Shown: positions 37,596-47,179, counted from the stretch's first letter. The stretch is DNA of 58,868 nt from Chlorobiaceae bacterium (GCA_012972835.1 JABDHK010000031.1:1-58868), one strand, 5' to 3'. Notes: generated by a model from the letters alone, not told the origin. Made by a program: numbers and translations.

Positions 37596-38114
37596 TTACG
37601 AGAGATTTCTTGGCACCTGTGATGAGTGGTGGTGAAGGATAGGTTTGGGAAGCGAGATGTCCATTACAAAAGAAAATCTCGAAGGAAAAGAGAGCAATAC
37701 CTGGTCAACTTCAAATTCAAAGGAGTAGATCCCGCTCAGGGTATGCACGGTATCGCTCAACGACTGTTTTCTGAGCGCCTTGTTGTGCAGTCGCACTCCG
37801 AGTCCATCTCTTGTTGCAAGCTGTGCAAAATAGCCTCTGACGCCTTCAGGGGCTATGACGGTATGCGGTGAAAATGTTGGAATAAGGACAGCAGATTCAT
37901 GATAAAGTGCTGCAATGTCATCAGGACTTCCGCTACAGACACGTGAAACCCATTGAAAAAGAACCTCTTCAGCATTCTTGAAATACATAGTGGTAAGTAT
38001 GTTTGTTGTTTTCCTTATTGTTGCCGAGCCACTACAATCTCTTGTGCAGGATCGGCTTGCAAGGTCGGAAATGTAAGCTTTTTTTTGCGACTGCCTGATA
38101 ACAAACTTTCTCAT
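37596..38114 (-). CDS. SnoaL/DUF4440-like small protein
   Basis: A cone-shaped NTF2-like fold is suggested by VLFQWVSRVCSGSPDDIAAL, YHESAVLIPTF, GVRGYFAQLATRDGL and the closing strands. This matches the SnoaL or CaMKII-association-domain family of small binding proteins or enzymes. The frame from ATG 38114 gives 172 residues, but the family fold begins only after Met43 (37988), and the first 42 residues are basic and unrelated. Met43 giving 130 residues is the likelier start; neither ATG has a clear ribosome-binding site. Function is unknown. Confidence 0.7.
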   Translation of the reverse strand: MRKFVIRQSQKKAYISDLASRSCTRDCSGSATIRKTTNILTTMYFKNAEEVLFQWVSRVCSGSPDDIAALYHESAVLIPTFSPHTVIAPEGVRGYFAQLATRDGLGVRLHNKALRKQSLSDTVHTLSGIYSFEFEVDQVLLSFPSRFSFVMDISLPKPILHHHSSQVPRNLS

Positions 38115-38150
38115 GTCAGGCCACCATGCGCCAAAGTTATATAAGGGTAA

Positions 38151-38181
38151 TCACACTGAAGTGTGAGACACTGTTGAGACA
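38151..38181. promoter_or_regulatory. Palindrome overlapping an 11-bp-phased direct repeat
   Basis: TCACACT-GA-AGTGTGA (38151-38166) is a perfect 7-bp palindrome. Overlapping its right end are two copies of TGAGACA (38164-38170 and 38175-38181) exactly 11 bp apart. The site is 37-67 bp upstream of the longest start of the SnoaL-like gene and about 340 bp upstream of the CapD-like gene. It is a plausible operator for a dimeric or tandem-binding regulator. Confidence 0.4.
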
Positions 38182-38519
38182 TGAAAATTTCCTTTTGGTA
38201 CGATAGTTAAGATCGTAACCAACCCTCATTTTTATAAGGGGTTACTATTTAAGTTACTTTTTTATATGATCTTAATTAATGTGGTGTAGTTTTTGTTTCA
38301 TTTTTGGCGCGTTAATTGCTGTTAATAGAGCTAAACCCCATTGGCACAATTATGAAATTATAATGCGTTACGATATTGATATGCTTTTACTCAATGTTAT
38401 TGCCAGTGATTATTAATGATTTGAATGGCGCTCTCTTTGCTTTCTTTTTCCATCCAAGCTATGCTGTTCTTGCCTGTAAAAAGGTTTCAAATGACCAAAA
38501 TTGTTGAGGAGAAGTTATT
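38182..38519. other. AT-rich region upstream of the CapD/PglF-type gene
   Basis: No gene was seen. The region should hold the promoter of the CapD-like gene, which starts behind a good GAGGAG ribosome-binding site at about 38506-38511. A TGGCAC at 38340 was considered as a sigma-54 element, but the -12 GC is missing. Confidence 0.5.
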
Positions 38520-40502
38520 ATGCTCAATAGTGTAGTTGAGATGCCAATGCGATTGGAGGATAATAAAATTAATCCGGCCTTTGCAGAGGCCAGACATTTT
38601 ATTCTTCAGCCTTCATTTTCTGTCAAACGGTTTTATGCTATATCGTTTGATATCCTGGCTGCCATGCTGACTGTCTGGATGGCATTTTCACTTCGTTTTG
38701 AACTTTGGCATTCCCCAGTAGGTAACCAATGGCTTATCTATCTGTTAGCACCGGTTCTCATGATACCGGTTTTTATCTATGCTGGTCTTTACCGCGTTGT
38801 TTATCGTCATAGTGGTTTTTCTGCATTCATAACGCTGATCCAGGCATCTGCAGCCTACGGTCTGTTATTTATATGCGTTTTGTTTTTTTTGAATGTACCC
38901 GGAGTTCCCCATTCCATTGGAGTGCTGCAGCCGATGATCTCTTTACTTATTATAGGCGGAAGCCGTGGCTTTGTTAAGTTCTGGTATATCAATAACGATA
39001 TCAAAGAACAAAAGGGAGTTGTTAAGGAAAAGCTCATAATTTATGGTGCGGGCTCAGCCGGGGTAGAGATCATGAATGCTATAAACAGAAGTAAAAAATA
39101 TGACCTTGTTGGTTTTGTTGATGATGAAAAACAGCTGCATGGAAGAACCATCAATGGTATGAAGGTATACAGCTTCACGCAGGCCGAGGATTTGATAGTG
39201 CAGCAGGGTATCAGCAACATTCTTCTTGCTATGCCTTCAGTAAGCCGTGTTCGACGTAGTGAAATTGTCAATAAGTTCAAGAAGTTCCCTGTTCATATCC
39301 AGATGCTTCCCGGATTTGAAGAGCTTGTCGATGGCAGAGTAAGTATTTCAGATATCAAGGAAATTCAGATTGAGGATCTCCTTGGGCGTGATCCAGTACC
39401 TGTCAATAACGCGCTTGTCAATGAGATCATTGAGGGAAGGGTGGTATTGGTTACAGGCGCAGGCGGAAGTATAGGCAGCGAACTCTGTCGCCAGCTCCTT
39501 GCAGCCAATCCTTCAAAGCTTTTGCTCGTCGATAATGCAGAACACAATCTCTATATCATTAACAACGACCTTCAGCGTCGCCGTTTACGCATCAATTCCA
39601 TAACCGAAGTTGTTCCACTCCTTGGTGATGTTACCGATGAGAACCGCATGGCTGAAATCTGCAGTGTTTTTGAGCCTTCCGTTATCTATCATGCCGCGGC
39701 ATATAAACATGTGCCGATGGTCGAGCATAATCCTGTTCAAGGGGTACGTAATAATGTTTTGGGAACGCTTACTGTCGCAGAGGTTGCTCTTCAGTATGGT
39801 GTATCCAGTGTTGTCCTTGTAAGTACCGACAAAGCGGTTCGTCCCACCAATGTTATGGGAGCCAGTAAAAGATTCTGCGAAATGATTTTTCAGGCACTTG
39901 CAGAAGAACTTGGGCATTCTACCTGTTTTTCAATGGTACGATTTGGTAATGTTCTTGGTTCAAGTGGTTCAGTAGTACCTCTTTTCCGTCAGCAAATCAA
40001 GGAGGGAGGCCCATTGACTATTACCCATGAAGAGATAACCCGATATTTTATGACCATTCCCGAAGCTGCACAACTGATTATCCAGGCCGGTGCAATGGCT
40101 TCAGGGGGAGATGTTTACCTCCTCGATATGGGTGAACCGATAAAGATTGTCGATCTTGCGCGGCGCATGGTGGAGCTTTCTGGCCTTTCTGTACGTGACA
40201 TAGAATTTTCCTATACAGGCCTTCGTCCCGGCGAAAAACTTTACGAAGAGTTACTTATTGGTAATAATCCGGAGCCAACACAGAATTCCCGTATATTTAA
40301 AGCTAACGAGGATTTCGTGGCATGGCCAAAACTTCTGAGGGAACTTGGAGAGTTAACCTTTGCTATCAGTAATAATGATGTCGATAGCATCAAGCGACAT
40401 TTAATGAGACTCATTCCTGAATATCAAACGAATTCCAAAACAACAGATTATGTTGCTTTGGAACAAAAGAATCAGTGTCTGAACATTGCACTCTGTGCGT
40501 AA
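38520..40502 (+). CDS. CapD/PglF-type nucleotide-sugar 4,6-dehydratase
   Basis: A 660-residue membrane protein of the WbpM/PglF/CapD long family, which makes UDP-4-keto-6-deoxy sugars for glycans or O-antigen. Four transmembrane helices lie within residues ~40-150. A CoA-binding-like Rossmann domain follows (IIYGAGSAGVEIM, about 174-186), then an SDR domain with TGAGGSIGSE (312-321), VSTDKAVRPTNVMGASKR and a C-terminal RPGEKLYEELL. Met replaces the usual SDR Tyr in MGASK, as described for PglF-like dehydratases. The ATG follows a GAGGAG ribosome-binding site. It ends 30 bp before a strong terminator. Confidence 0.92.
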   Translation: MLNSVVEMPMRLEDNKINPAFAEARHFILQPSFSVKRFYAISFDILAAMLTVWMAFSLRFELWHSPVGNQWLIYLLAPVLMIPVFIYAGLYRVVYRHSGFSAFITLIQASAAYGLLFICVLFFLNVPGVPHSIGVLQPMISLLIIGGSRGFVKFWYINNDIKEQKGVVKEKLIIYGAGSAGVEIMNAINRSKKYDLVGFVDDEKQLHGRTINGMKVYSFTQAEDLIVQQGISNILLAMPSVSRVRRSEIVNKFKKFPVHIQMLPGFEELVDGRVSISDIKEIQIEDLLGRDPVPVNNALVNEIIEGRVVLVTGAGGSIGSELCRQLLAANPSKLLLVDNAEHNLYIINNDLQRRRLRINSITEVVPLLGDVTDENRMAEICSVFEPSVIYHAAAYKHVPMVEHNPVQGVRNNVLGTLTVAEVALQYGVSSVVLVSTDKAVRPTNVMGASKRFCEMIFQALAEELGHSTCFSMVRFGNVLGSSGSVVPLFRQQIKEGGPLTITHEEITRYFMTIPEAAQLIIQAGAMASGGDVYLLDMGEPIKIVDLARRMVELSGLSVRDIEFSYTGLRPGEKLYEELLIGNNPEPTQNSRIFKANEDFVAWPKLLRELGELTFAISNNDVDSIKRHLMRLIPEYQTNSKTTDYVALEQKNQCLNIALCA

Positions 40503-40531
40503 CAGATGAGTTAGAGGAAGTTCACTTCAAG

Positions 40532-40564
40532 AAGGCCATTCTTCAAAGAATGGCCTTTTTTTTT
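40532..40564 (+). terminator. Strong terminator, probably bidirectional
   Basis: AAGGCCATTCTT / AAGAATGGCCTT (40532-40543 and 40546-40557) forms a long stem followed by nine T residues on the plus strand. It lies 30 nt after the CapD-like stop and only a few bases before the minus-strand parA-like stop at 40568. A short A run on the left could serve the opposite direction. Confidence 0.9.
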
Positions 40565-40567
40565 CCT

Positions 40568-41305
40568 CTAAAAGTTGGTGATCAGCTCTTTCCAGAGGTG
40601 CTGATAGGCTTTAGCCGCAGGAGAGTTTGGCTGTACAGCATTCAGAGGAGCCCGATAGATACCCATTTTTTCGACATCGGAGTTGTAGGGAACGCTCCCG
40701 GCAAGGATCCCCGGGCTCTTGCGGAATTCATTGATAATATCACGATGCATTTTTTTTCTTGTTTCAACCATGGTAAAAAATGCCCGGATTTTTGAGCTGT
40801 CGAGGTTGTTGGCTTCAAAAAAATCGGTTAACTGAATGTAAGTACGAATTGATAGTGTCGTTGGAATCAAGGGTACCAGGATAATATCGGCGGCCTCAAA
40901 AACACTTTCAGAGAGCAGGGTAAGGTTTGGTGGGCAATCTAAAAAAACAAACTGGTAATCGTCGCTCAGCTCTTCAAGGTTTTTTTTAAGTTTTCTCTTT
41001 GGTTTTTTCTCTTCAGAAAGTTCGATATCAAGGTTGCGGAACGAAAAATCAGAGGGCAGAAGGTCAAGGTTTTCAAAGTCGGTCGCTTTGATATTGTTGT
41101 AGATTTTTTTGTTTCCCTTAAGAAATTTTTCACTGTTGAACCTTTTTGAGGCAGTGATTCTGAAATAGTAGGATGTTGCTCCCTGTGGATCAAGATCGCA
41201 GATCAGTGTTGGTTGAGAGAGCAGGGAAGAGAGATAGGAGAGATTCACTGCTGTAGCGGTTTTTCCAACCCCCCCCTTGATACTGTAGAGTGCTATTGTT
41301 TTCAT
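40568..41305 (-). CDS. ParA/Soj-family ATPase
   Basis: A 245-residue P-loop ATPase of the ParA/MinD group. The deviant Walker A box with both lysines is [15 protein letters not shown] (about residues 8-22). Walker A' is [14 protein letters not shown] and Walker B is FVFLDCPPN. It lacks an N-terminal HTH, so it resembles cargo-positioning or Soj-like ParA proteins more than autoregulated plasmid ParA. Its ATG overlaps the stop of the CHAD-domain gene (ATGA), and there is no parB or parS-like sequence nearby. This coupling suggests that it works with the CHAD protein rather than with chromosome segregation. Confidence 0.9.
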   Translation of the reverse strand: MKTIALYSIKGGVGKTATAVNLSYLSSLLSQPTLICDLDPQGATSYYFRITASKRFNSEKFLKGNKKIYNNIKATDFENLDLLPSDFSFRNLDIELSEEKKPKRKLKKNLEELSDDYQFVFLDCPPNLTLLSESVFEAADIILVPLIPTTLSIRTYIQLTDFFEANNLDSSKIRAFFTMVETRKKMHRDIINEFRKSPGILAGSVPYNSDVEKMGIYRAPLNAVQPNSPAAKAYQHLWKELITNF

Positions 41306-42864
41306 CTTACCGAGGTGCCTGAGAGGAGATTGTGGAAATGCTGTGCGGTTTCATCACTATCAAACTGCCGGAATGTTTTGTGGAATTGTTCTCGTGCCTC
41401 TTCCTGTTTATGGAAAAGAGTTGCCATAAGGCCGCCCATTGATGCGGAATAGAGAAGCTCTTCCTTGATTGGGGGCATTGCTGTAAGGCGGTCATGAAGA
41501 AACCTGAGCTGAACCGCAAAATCGACAAAGTTACCAAGATTTTCCTGCAGCTCCTTAAGCTTTCTGATAACAGGGGTAATAGTTTTTTGTGGAAAAATTG
41601 AGGAGAAAAATTCAAGCAGATATCTTAGCTTTTTGCAGTCGATACGCAGTGCATGAAGTTCAGCATCAGTTGTTTCCGAGCTGACATGACGACCATGCCG
41701 GATTACTTTTTTCCATGCTTTTTTTATCGTCTCCATGGCAACGGTTATAGTGGAAAGCGAAGCGTTCGGAGCTTGCTGCGGATCTGGTAGAGACTCTCGA
41801 TAGACAAACCGGTTCCACTTATTGACAAAGGATTGATAGTCGCTGGATGCAAGATAACGGCAGAACTGTTTGTGAAGTTTTTTGCGGGAAGCTGCGATAT
41901 CGCTGAAGAAGGGTTTAAGCGGTGATTGGAGAAATGGCGGGAGATAGTTGAAATAGCTCTCCTGCTGTAGCAGATAGACATCGCTGTCCCGTAATTCGTT
42001 TGTCTGTTTACCAAGATTTTTAAAGGCATTGAGGAAAAACGCACTCTCTTGTGGATCAAAAATCCCCTTGAGCTGTTTCAGAACCGATCTGGTTCGACGA
42101 ATGGCTACTCGATAGTCGTGCAGAAACTCAGTGTCGATGTTGTTTTTTATTCCATGTTCATTCTTTTGCAAGATTGACAAAGTGAATTGGAGCAGACGTC
42201 GGGTACTTTCATGAATGGATGCATCAGCATCAAGAGAGAGGGAAATTTTTGAGGAGTAGCCTTGAACGTTTTGTCCAGATGCTCTCATGATGAGCAGAAA
42301 GAGATCTTTAAAATCAAGAGCACTGCCAAACGAGTTTTGATCAACCAGTTTTTCTATCTCCTCTTGATATCCTTTTAATGGTATCAGTGAAAAAAGAGAT
42401 GCGAAGGGCTCCGGATTTTTCTTGTCGGAAAGGCATAGGGAGGTCGAAGTCAGAACACCTATGATTTTTTCGTTGTCGTCAAGGATGTGATATGAACGAA
42501 TGAGAGTATTAATGGAGCAGAGCCTGATGAAGGCCCTGATGTCGCTGTATGAAGAGAGGAGATTTTTCAGTTTTCCTGATGGGAGAAGAGCAGGGGATAA
42601 AATGGAGGGATCCCTGCTGAAGTCGACAGATGCTCTCTCCTGGCCAGTATTGAGATCTATAAAAGAGAGACTTTTCTTTGTTTTAACAATGACAGCCTCT
42701 TTCTCGAAAGCATTCCATTCAAAGGTATCATAGAAATCAAGCTGCTCTTCGGTTGATGAGAGAGCCTTGAGTCTCCAGCCGTAAAGCAGCCCTTTTTCAA
42801 ATATCAGCTCTAACTGACCTGATGACTGTAGTGTGAAGTATAATGTTTTCGTCGTAATGTGCAT
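41302..42864 (-). CDS. CHAD-domain protein with degenerate CYTH-like N terminus
   Basis: A 520-residue protein. Residues ~200-510 form a CHAD helical-bundle domain with the conserved basic helices: [28 protein letters not shown], and [23 protein letters not shown] domains bind polyphosphate through these His/Arg/Lys residues (established for several proteins). Residues 1-~190 look like a decayed CYTH domain: [12 protein letters not shown] corresponds to the YDT segment, but the ExExK metal motif is absent, so triphosphatase activity is unlikely. It is coupled to parA by a 4-nt overlap, lies 36 nt downstream of the LRR-like gene on the same strand, and is about 1.3 kb from phoU. Confidence 0.88.
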   Translation of the reverse strand: MHITTKTLYFTLQSSGQLELIFEKGLLYGWRLKALSSTEEQLDFYDTFEWNAFEKEAVIVKTKKSLSFIDLNTGQERASVDFSRDPSILSPALLPSGKLKNLLSSYSDIRAFIRLCSINTLIRSYHILDDNEKIIGVLTSTSLCLSDKKNPEPFASLFSLIPLKGYQEEIEKLVDQNSFGSALDFKDLFLLIMRASGQNVQGYSSKISLSLDADASIHESTRRLLQFTLSILQKNEHGIKNNIDTEFLHDYRVAIRRTRSVLKQLKGIFDPQESAFFLNAFKNLGKQTNELRDSDVYLLQQESYFNYLPPFLQSPLKPFFSDIAASRKKLHKQFCRYLASSDYQSFVNKWNRFVYRESLPDPQQAPNASLSTITVAMETIKKAWKKVIRHGRHVSSETTDAELHALRIDCKKLRYLLEFFSSIFPQKTITPVIRKLKELQENLGNFVDFAVQLRFLHDRLTAMPPIKEELLYSASMGGLMATLFHKQEEAREQFHKTFRQFDSDETAQHFHNLLSGTSVR

Positions 42865-42900
42865 ACTTTGCCACCATGAATGAATAATCCCCCTAAGTAA

Positions 42901-44064
42901 TTAAGGCAAAAGAGAAACATCAATATAGTTCCCTTTTATATTACAAATAGCTCTGACTTTTTCCTCAGTGAATTTTTCGGCATTTTCGCCAGTGATAAAA
43001 TCTCCGCCAATTTTTTTAAGAGCACCTTCAAGTGTTATCAGCTTGTTTCTCGAACAATTAAAATTACCCTTAACTTTTTTAGGAGAGCCTTTGAGAGAGG
43101 TGAGCTGGTTACCGGAACAATCAAAATTCCCTTTAACTTTTTTAGGTGTACCTTTGAGAGAGGTGAGCTGGTTGTCTGAACAATCAAAGTCTCCTTGTAT
43201 TTTATCCGGTATACCTTCAAATGAAGTCAGTTGATTGTTTGAACAATTTAAATTCCCTACTTCCTGGGGAGTACCTCGGAGAGATGTGAGCTGGTTTCCC
43301 GAACAGTTAAAATAACCTCCAACCTCTTTAGGAGCGCCCTTGAGGGAGGTCAGATTATGATTTGAACAATCAAAGTTTCCATAAACCTCAACAGGTCCGC
43401 CTTTAAGGGAGGTGAGCTGGTTTCCGGCACAAGAAAAATCTCCGACTACAAAATCCGGACTGCCACCCAGAGAGGTCAACTGATTGTTTGAACAGTCAAA
43501 ATCCCCTCGAACTTCATCAGGGCCACCATCAAGTGAGGTCAGTTGATTGTGAGAACAATCAAAATCAATAACTTCATGTGGAGAGCCTTCAAGTGTTGTC
43601 AGCAGGTTATCAGAACAGGCAAAATCTCCCCCGACTTTATGAGGGCCCCCTTCAAGTGTTGTCAACTGGTTCCCTGAACAATCGAAATTACCCTTAACTC
43701 TTTTAGGAGTGCCTTCAAGTGAAGTCAGACGGTTGCTGTTACAATCAAAATCTCCTTGAACTACCTTTGGCGCACCTTCGAGCGAAGTCAGCTGATTGTG
43801 TGAACAATCAAAATTCTCAACTTCCTCGGGAGTACCTTCAAGTGTTGTCAGCAGGTTATCAGAACAGGCAAAATCTCCTCCAACTTTATAAGGGCACCCT
43901 TCAAGCGTTGTCAACTGGTTTCCTGAACAATTGAAATGACCCTCAACAATTACCGGGCAGCCTTTCAGCGAGGTTAATCCCTTGTGTGAACAATCTATAT
44001 CGCCCTTCCCATCCAGAGAGCCCATAACATTTTTGAATGTTGTGGCGTTAACTTTGTTAGTCAT
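42901..44064 (-). CDS. LRR-like repeat protein with sixteen 21-residue repeats
   Basis: A 387-residue cytoplasmic protein made almost entirely of 16 repeats with consensus FDCSxNQLTSLxGxPxxVxG. The regular Leu, the Cys-Ser and Asn positions give a leucine-rich-repeat or related solenoid. There is no signal peptide or membrane anchor. A larger duplication is visible: repeats 2-4 and 6-8 match closely (both contain FACSDNLLTTLEG then FDCSHNQLTSL). The N-terminal ~18 residues and the last ~35 (GENAEKFTEEKVRAICNIKGN) are non-repeat caps. It precedes the CHAD and parA genes by 36 bp on the same strand and may supply a protein-binding scaffold. Function is unknown. Confidence 0.82.
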   Translation of the reverse strand: MTNKVNATTFKNVMGSLDGKGDIDCSHKGLTSLKGCPVIVEGHFNCSGNQLTTLEGCPYKVGGDFACSDNLLTTLEGTPEEVENFDCSHNQLTSLEGAPKVVQGDFDCNSNRLTSLEGTPKRVKGNFDCSGNQLTTLEGGPHKVGGDFACSDNLLTTLEGSPHEVIDFDCSHNQLTSLDGGPDEVRGDFDCSNNQLTSLGGSPDFVVGDFSCAGNQLTSLKGGPVEVYGNFDCSNHNLTSLKGAPKEVGGYFNCSGNQLTSLRGTPQEVGNLNCSNNQLTSFEGIPDKIQGDFDCSDNQLTSLKGTPKKVKGNFDCSGNQLTSLKGSPKKVKGNFNCSRNKLITLEGALKKIGGDFITGENAEKFTEEKVRAICNIKGNYIDVSLLP

Positions 44065-44085
44065 TTTACTAAACTTTAAGAAGTT

Positions 44086-44111
44086 AATTTCCCGCGGTTT
44101 GCGGGGAAATT
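44086..44111 (-). terminator. Hairpin between phoU and the LRR-like gene
   Basis: AATTTCCCGC (44086-44095) pairs with GCGGGGAAATT (44101-44111) around a 5-nt loop, with one bulged base. On the minus strand it lies about 86 nt past the phoU stop and 21 bp before the LRR-like start, so it may terminate pst-phoU transcription. It is not followed by a good T-tract, so read-through into the LRR-CHAD-parA genes is possible. Confidence 0.45.
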
Positions 44112-44196
44112 TTACAATGCTTATTTCTGAAAAACAGATATGATGCTGTTTGTGGCGGGGAGTTTCATTACAAGTTTAATGGCCAATCTCTGGAGG

Positions 44197-44889
44197 TCAA
44201 GATGATTCTTTAAGAGATTTTATGAGGTTTTCATAGAAATCTTCCTTATGGCGGGCGATTTCACCGGTGACGAGATAGACGACTTCGCGGGCAATTCTTG
44301 TGGCATGGTCAGCCATACGTTCGATATACCTCGATATGCTTAAGGCAGCTATCAGTTCGTCGGCATGAGCCTCCTGACCTCTCATCATCGCCGTGACCTT
44401 CTTAAAGGCCAGACGGTGCATGATATCGATCTCTTCATCGAGCGCTATGACCTCGTCGGCCAGATTGCGGTCTTTTGAAACAAAGGCTTCAATGGAACGT
44501 TTGACCATCTCGCCGGCATGCTGACCCATGGTCTCGAACTCAAACAATGCAAGCATTTGTGGAGTGATCTCCGGCATTCGGTCAATAATATGCACTGCCA
44601 GATCGCCGATACGCTCAAGATCATCGTTGATCTTCATGATGGTGACAATGGTTCGCAGGTCGCGTGCTACCGGCTGCTGCAGGGCCAGAAAGGCCAGACA
44701 GCGCTCTTCGAGGTCAACCTCTGCACTATCTATTTCATTGTCAACCATCCTGATCTGGCGGGCACTCTCCACATCCTGATGTTTCACTGCCGAGAGGGAG
44801 AGAAAAAAGTTTTCCAGTACTTTTTCGGAGAGTTGAACAAGAACCCCTGAGAGTTCCTTTATATGTTCATGGACCGGTCGTTCTGACAT
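44197..44889 (-). CDS. phoU: Phosphate signalling protein PhoU
   Basis: A 230-residue all-helical protein with the two PhoU three-helix repeats. Metal-binding acidic motifs are visible as DNEIDSAEVDLEE in the first repeat and DEEIDIMHR in the second. The helices around them (RDLRTIVTIMKINDDLERIGDLAVHI and SRYIERMADHATRIAREVVY, in pieces) are typical. PhoU links Pst transport to the PhoR kinase and represses the Pho response when phosphate is plentiful. It is the last gene of pstC-pstA-pstB-phoU, 21 nt after pstB. Confidence 0.96.
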   Translation of the reverse strand: MSERPVHEHIKELSGVLVQLSEKVLENFFLSLSAVKHQDVESARQIRMVDNEIDSAEVDLEERCLAFLALQQPVARDLRTIVTIMKINDDLERIGDLAVHIIDRMPEITPQMLALFEFETMGQHAGEMVKRSIEAFVSKDRNLADEVIALDEEIDIMHRLAFKKVTAMMRGQEAHADELIAALSISRYIERMADHATRIAREVVYLVTGEIARHKEDFYENLIKSLKESS

Positions 44890-44910
44890 GGGAGTTATCT
44901 TGTGTTACAG

Positions 44911-45771
44911 TTAGCTGAATCTTCCGGTTATATAGTCTTCGGTGATCGGGTCTTTCGGGTTGGTGAAGAGCTGCGCGGTCGGCGCATGTTCAACCAGTAC
45001 CCCTTCGTAAAAGAACATGGTGGAGTCCGAGACCCTTGATGCCTGCTGCATGTTGTGTGTGACAATCATGATGGTATAACTGCCTCGCAGCTCCTGGATC
45101 AAGTCCTCGATTTTTGCGGTGGCTTTGGGGTCGAGTGCCGAGGTTGGTTCATCGAGCAGGAGAACCTCTGGCTCAACGGCGAGGGTGCGGGCAACACACA
45201 ACCGCTGCTGCTGGCCTCCGCTCAGCCCGAGTGCATTTTTATCGAGGCGGTCGCTAACCTCATCCCATATCGCGGCTTTCCGCAGACTTCGTTCCACAAT
45301 TTCAAGCAGCTTTTTCTTGTCAGTCACCCCATGCAGTCGGGGGCCGTAGGCGATGTTGTCAAAAATGGATTTCGGAAAGGGGTTCGGTTTCTGGAAGACC
45401 ATTCCTACCTTCTTACGCAGCAGCACCTCATCAGTGAATTTGCCGTAAATGTCGTCACCGTCAAAAAGAAGGGTGCCTCCGATGCGGCAGTTTGGTATCA
45501 GGTCGTTCATACGGTTGATGGAGCGTAGAAAGGTGCTCTTGCCGCAGCCACTCGGGCCGATAATGGCCGTAACATATTTTGAGAGAATATCGGCACTGAC
45601 CTTCTTGACCGCTTCAAACTCGTTGTAATAGATTGAAAAATTTTTGGCTGAGATATGAGCACTCCCGCCTCCGGATACGAGTTTCCGTGCAGGTGGAAGA
45701 TAGATATCTCTTGTTGCCTTCTGTGCCGGCGCACCCTGCGAACTTTCCCGGGCATCAGCTGTCATGAGCAT
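44911..45771 (-). CDS. pstB: Phosphate ABC transporter ATP-binding protein
   Basis: A 286-residue ATPase of the high-affinity phosphate importer. Walker A is GPSGCGKST, the signature is LSGGQQQRL, and Walker B is [13 protein letters not shown]. The PstB-specific [17 protein letters not shown] and [21 protein letters not shown] segments are present. The first ~35 residues ([14 protein letters not shown]...) are an extension before the core. The gene lies 6 bp after pstA and 21 bp before phoU. Confidence 0.97.
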   Translation of the reverse strand: MLMTADARESSQGAPAQKATRDIYLPPARKLVSGGGSAHISAKNFSIYYNEFEAVKKVSADILSKYVTAIIGPSGCGKSTFLRSINRMNDLIPNCRIGGTLLFDGDDIYGKFTDEVLLRKKVGMVFQKPNPFPKSIFDNIAYGPRLHGVTDKKKLLEIVERSLRKAAIWDEVSDRLDKNALGLSGGQQQRLCVARTLAVEPEVLLLDEPTSALDPKATAKIEDLIQELRGSYTIMIVTHNMQQASRVSDSTMFFYEGVLVEHAPTAQLFTNPKDPITEDYITGRFS

Positions 45772-45777
45772 TGATCC

Positions 45778-47124
45778 TTAACCTTTTAGTTTTTTGGAAA
45801 TACGGGCTCTCCATACAATTGCCGAGAGATTGAGCAGCAGCACAATAGTAACCAGAGCGAGCACCATGCCATACTGCACGTGGCGGATTTGAGATGCGGC
45901 TTCATGCTCGCTGGCAAGATTGTAGATATTCCAGCTGAGTGCCGGTGTGGGAGAGGAAAACACATCGGCGAGGCCTATGGCTGAACCGACACTGACTGCG
46001 GCGGTAAAAATAATGGGTGCGGTTTCGCCTGCGGCCCTGCCAAGGCTGATTACCCCTCCGGTAAGGATACCGGGCAGTGCTGCCGGAAGAATCACGGTGG
46101 CAATGGTATTCCATTTTGTGGAGCCAAGGCTGAGTGATGCCTCCCGGTAGGTTTTCGGTACGGCAAGGATCGCCTCTTCAGCTGCACGGATAATGGTGGG
46201 TAGAATCATGATGGCGAGAGTCAGTGCACCGGCAATCACACTTTTGGATTCGGAAACCTTGAGGGTATTGATAAAGAAGGCAAGCCCGAACATGCCGAAA
46301 ACAATGCTCGGCACACCGGCAAGGGTGCTGTTGGCACTTCGCAGCATGCTGTTGAAGAAGCCTGGTTTGGCATATTCGGTAAAATATACTGCAGCAATGA
46401 CTCCGAGTGGAAAGGCAAAGAGCATGGCGCCGATGGCCAGGAAAAAGGTGCCTTGAATCTCAGGCCATATTCCACCGAAAAAATGCGAGTCTACGGAGCT
46501 GTCGGTAATAAACCCCCAGTAGAAGGTAAACTCAGGAATGAGCATGTGCTCAAGGTTCTCTTTGACATAGGGAAAGAGCGGGGCAAGAGAGGTGCCTGCA
46601 AAACCAGCAGCACGGCTTGCAAAGTACTCCTTTGCCATGATGTCGGGATTGGAGTTATCCCATTTTGATTCATACATGAGGTCGTGGAGTTTCTCCTGGG
46701 CTTTCTCCCATCGGGTCTCGCCGTACTTGAACCTGGTCAGCATCGGTTCAGGGCTGCCGGGAGGAGGGCCAAGCAGTGCCTGTAGGGCTGTTTTGACCGG
46801 TGTGTATTTTTCCTTGTACTCTGCCTTTTTTTCCGGCTCCATCTTCTCAAGTTCCGCCTCAAATCCAGTGAGCATGTCGTAGGCCTTCCGGCGGTATCGG
46901 TCTGAAGAAGCAATCTCACTTGAAAGCTGCTCGCTCCCGCCTCGGCGGAACTCATGGAGCAGCATTTTGCGGTGCTCTACGGTGCCGGTAAAAAAGAGTG
47001 CGCCGATACCGTTGCTGACAATCGGCACAAGCACAATCAGTAAGGCCATTGCCATGACCACAAGAGAGCCGATACCAAGGGCGGTAAAGGAGCGATCAAG
47101 TATTTTCCGGGTTCCGATATTCAT
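45778..47124 (-). CDS. pstA: Phosphate ABC transporter permease, long form
   Basis: A 448-residue PstA permease. After the first transmembrane helix (about 17-40) there is a large hydrophilic insertion (about 55-205, rich in Lys and Glu) that standard ~300-residue PstA proteins lack. The transport domain follows, with the PstA landmark STLAGVPSIVFGMFGL and the EAA loop REASLSLGSTKWNTIATVILPAALPGI. It lies between pstC (55 bp) and pstB (6 bp). The large external domain may interact with the phosphate-binding protein or the cell envelope. Confidence 0.95.
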   Translation of the reverse strand: MNIGTRKILDRSFTALGIGSLVVMAMALLIVLVPIVSNGIGALFFTGTVEHRKMLLHEFRRGGSEQLSSEIASSDRYRRKAYDMLTGFEAELEKMEPEKKAEYKEKYTPVKTALQALLGPPPGSPEPMLTRFKYGETRWEKAQEKLHDLMYESKWDNSNPDIMAKEYFASRAAGFAGTSLAPLFPYVKENLEHMLIPEFTFYWGFITDSSVDSHFFGGIWPEIQGTFFLAIGAMLFAFPLGVIAAVYFTEYAKPGFFNSMLRSANSTLAGVPSIVFGMFGLAFFINTLKVSESKSVIAGALTLAIMILPTIIRAAEEAILAVPKTYREASLSLGSTKWNTIATVILPAALPGILTGGVISLGRAAGETAPIIFTAAVSVGSAIGLADVFSSPTPALSWNIYNLASEHEAASQIRHVQYGMVLALVTIVLLLNLSAIVWRARISKKLKG

Positions 47125-47179
47125 AACAACAAGACAAACAGGTTACAGGAGACCATTACAGAGCTTCGCCATAGAGAGA

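Noticed and set aside
38325-38360. Sigma-54 promoter (TGGCAC) upstream of the CapD-like gene
   Set aside because: The -12 element lacks the GC dinucleotide at the needed spacing.
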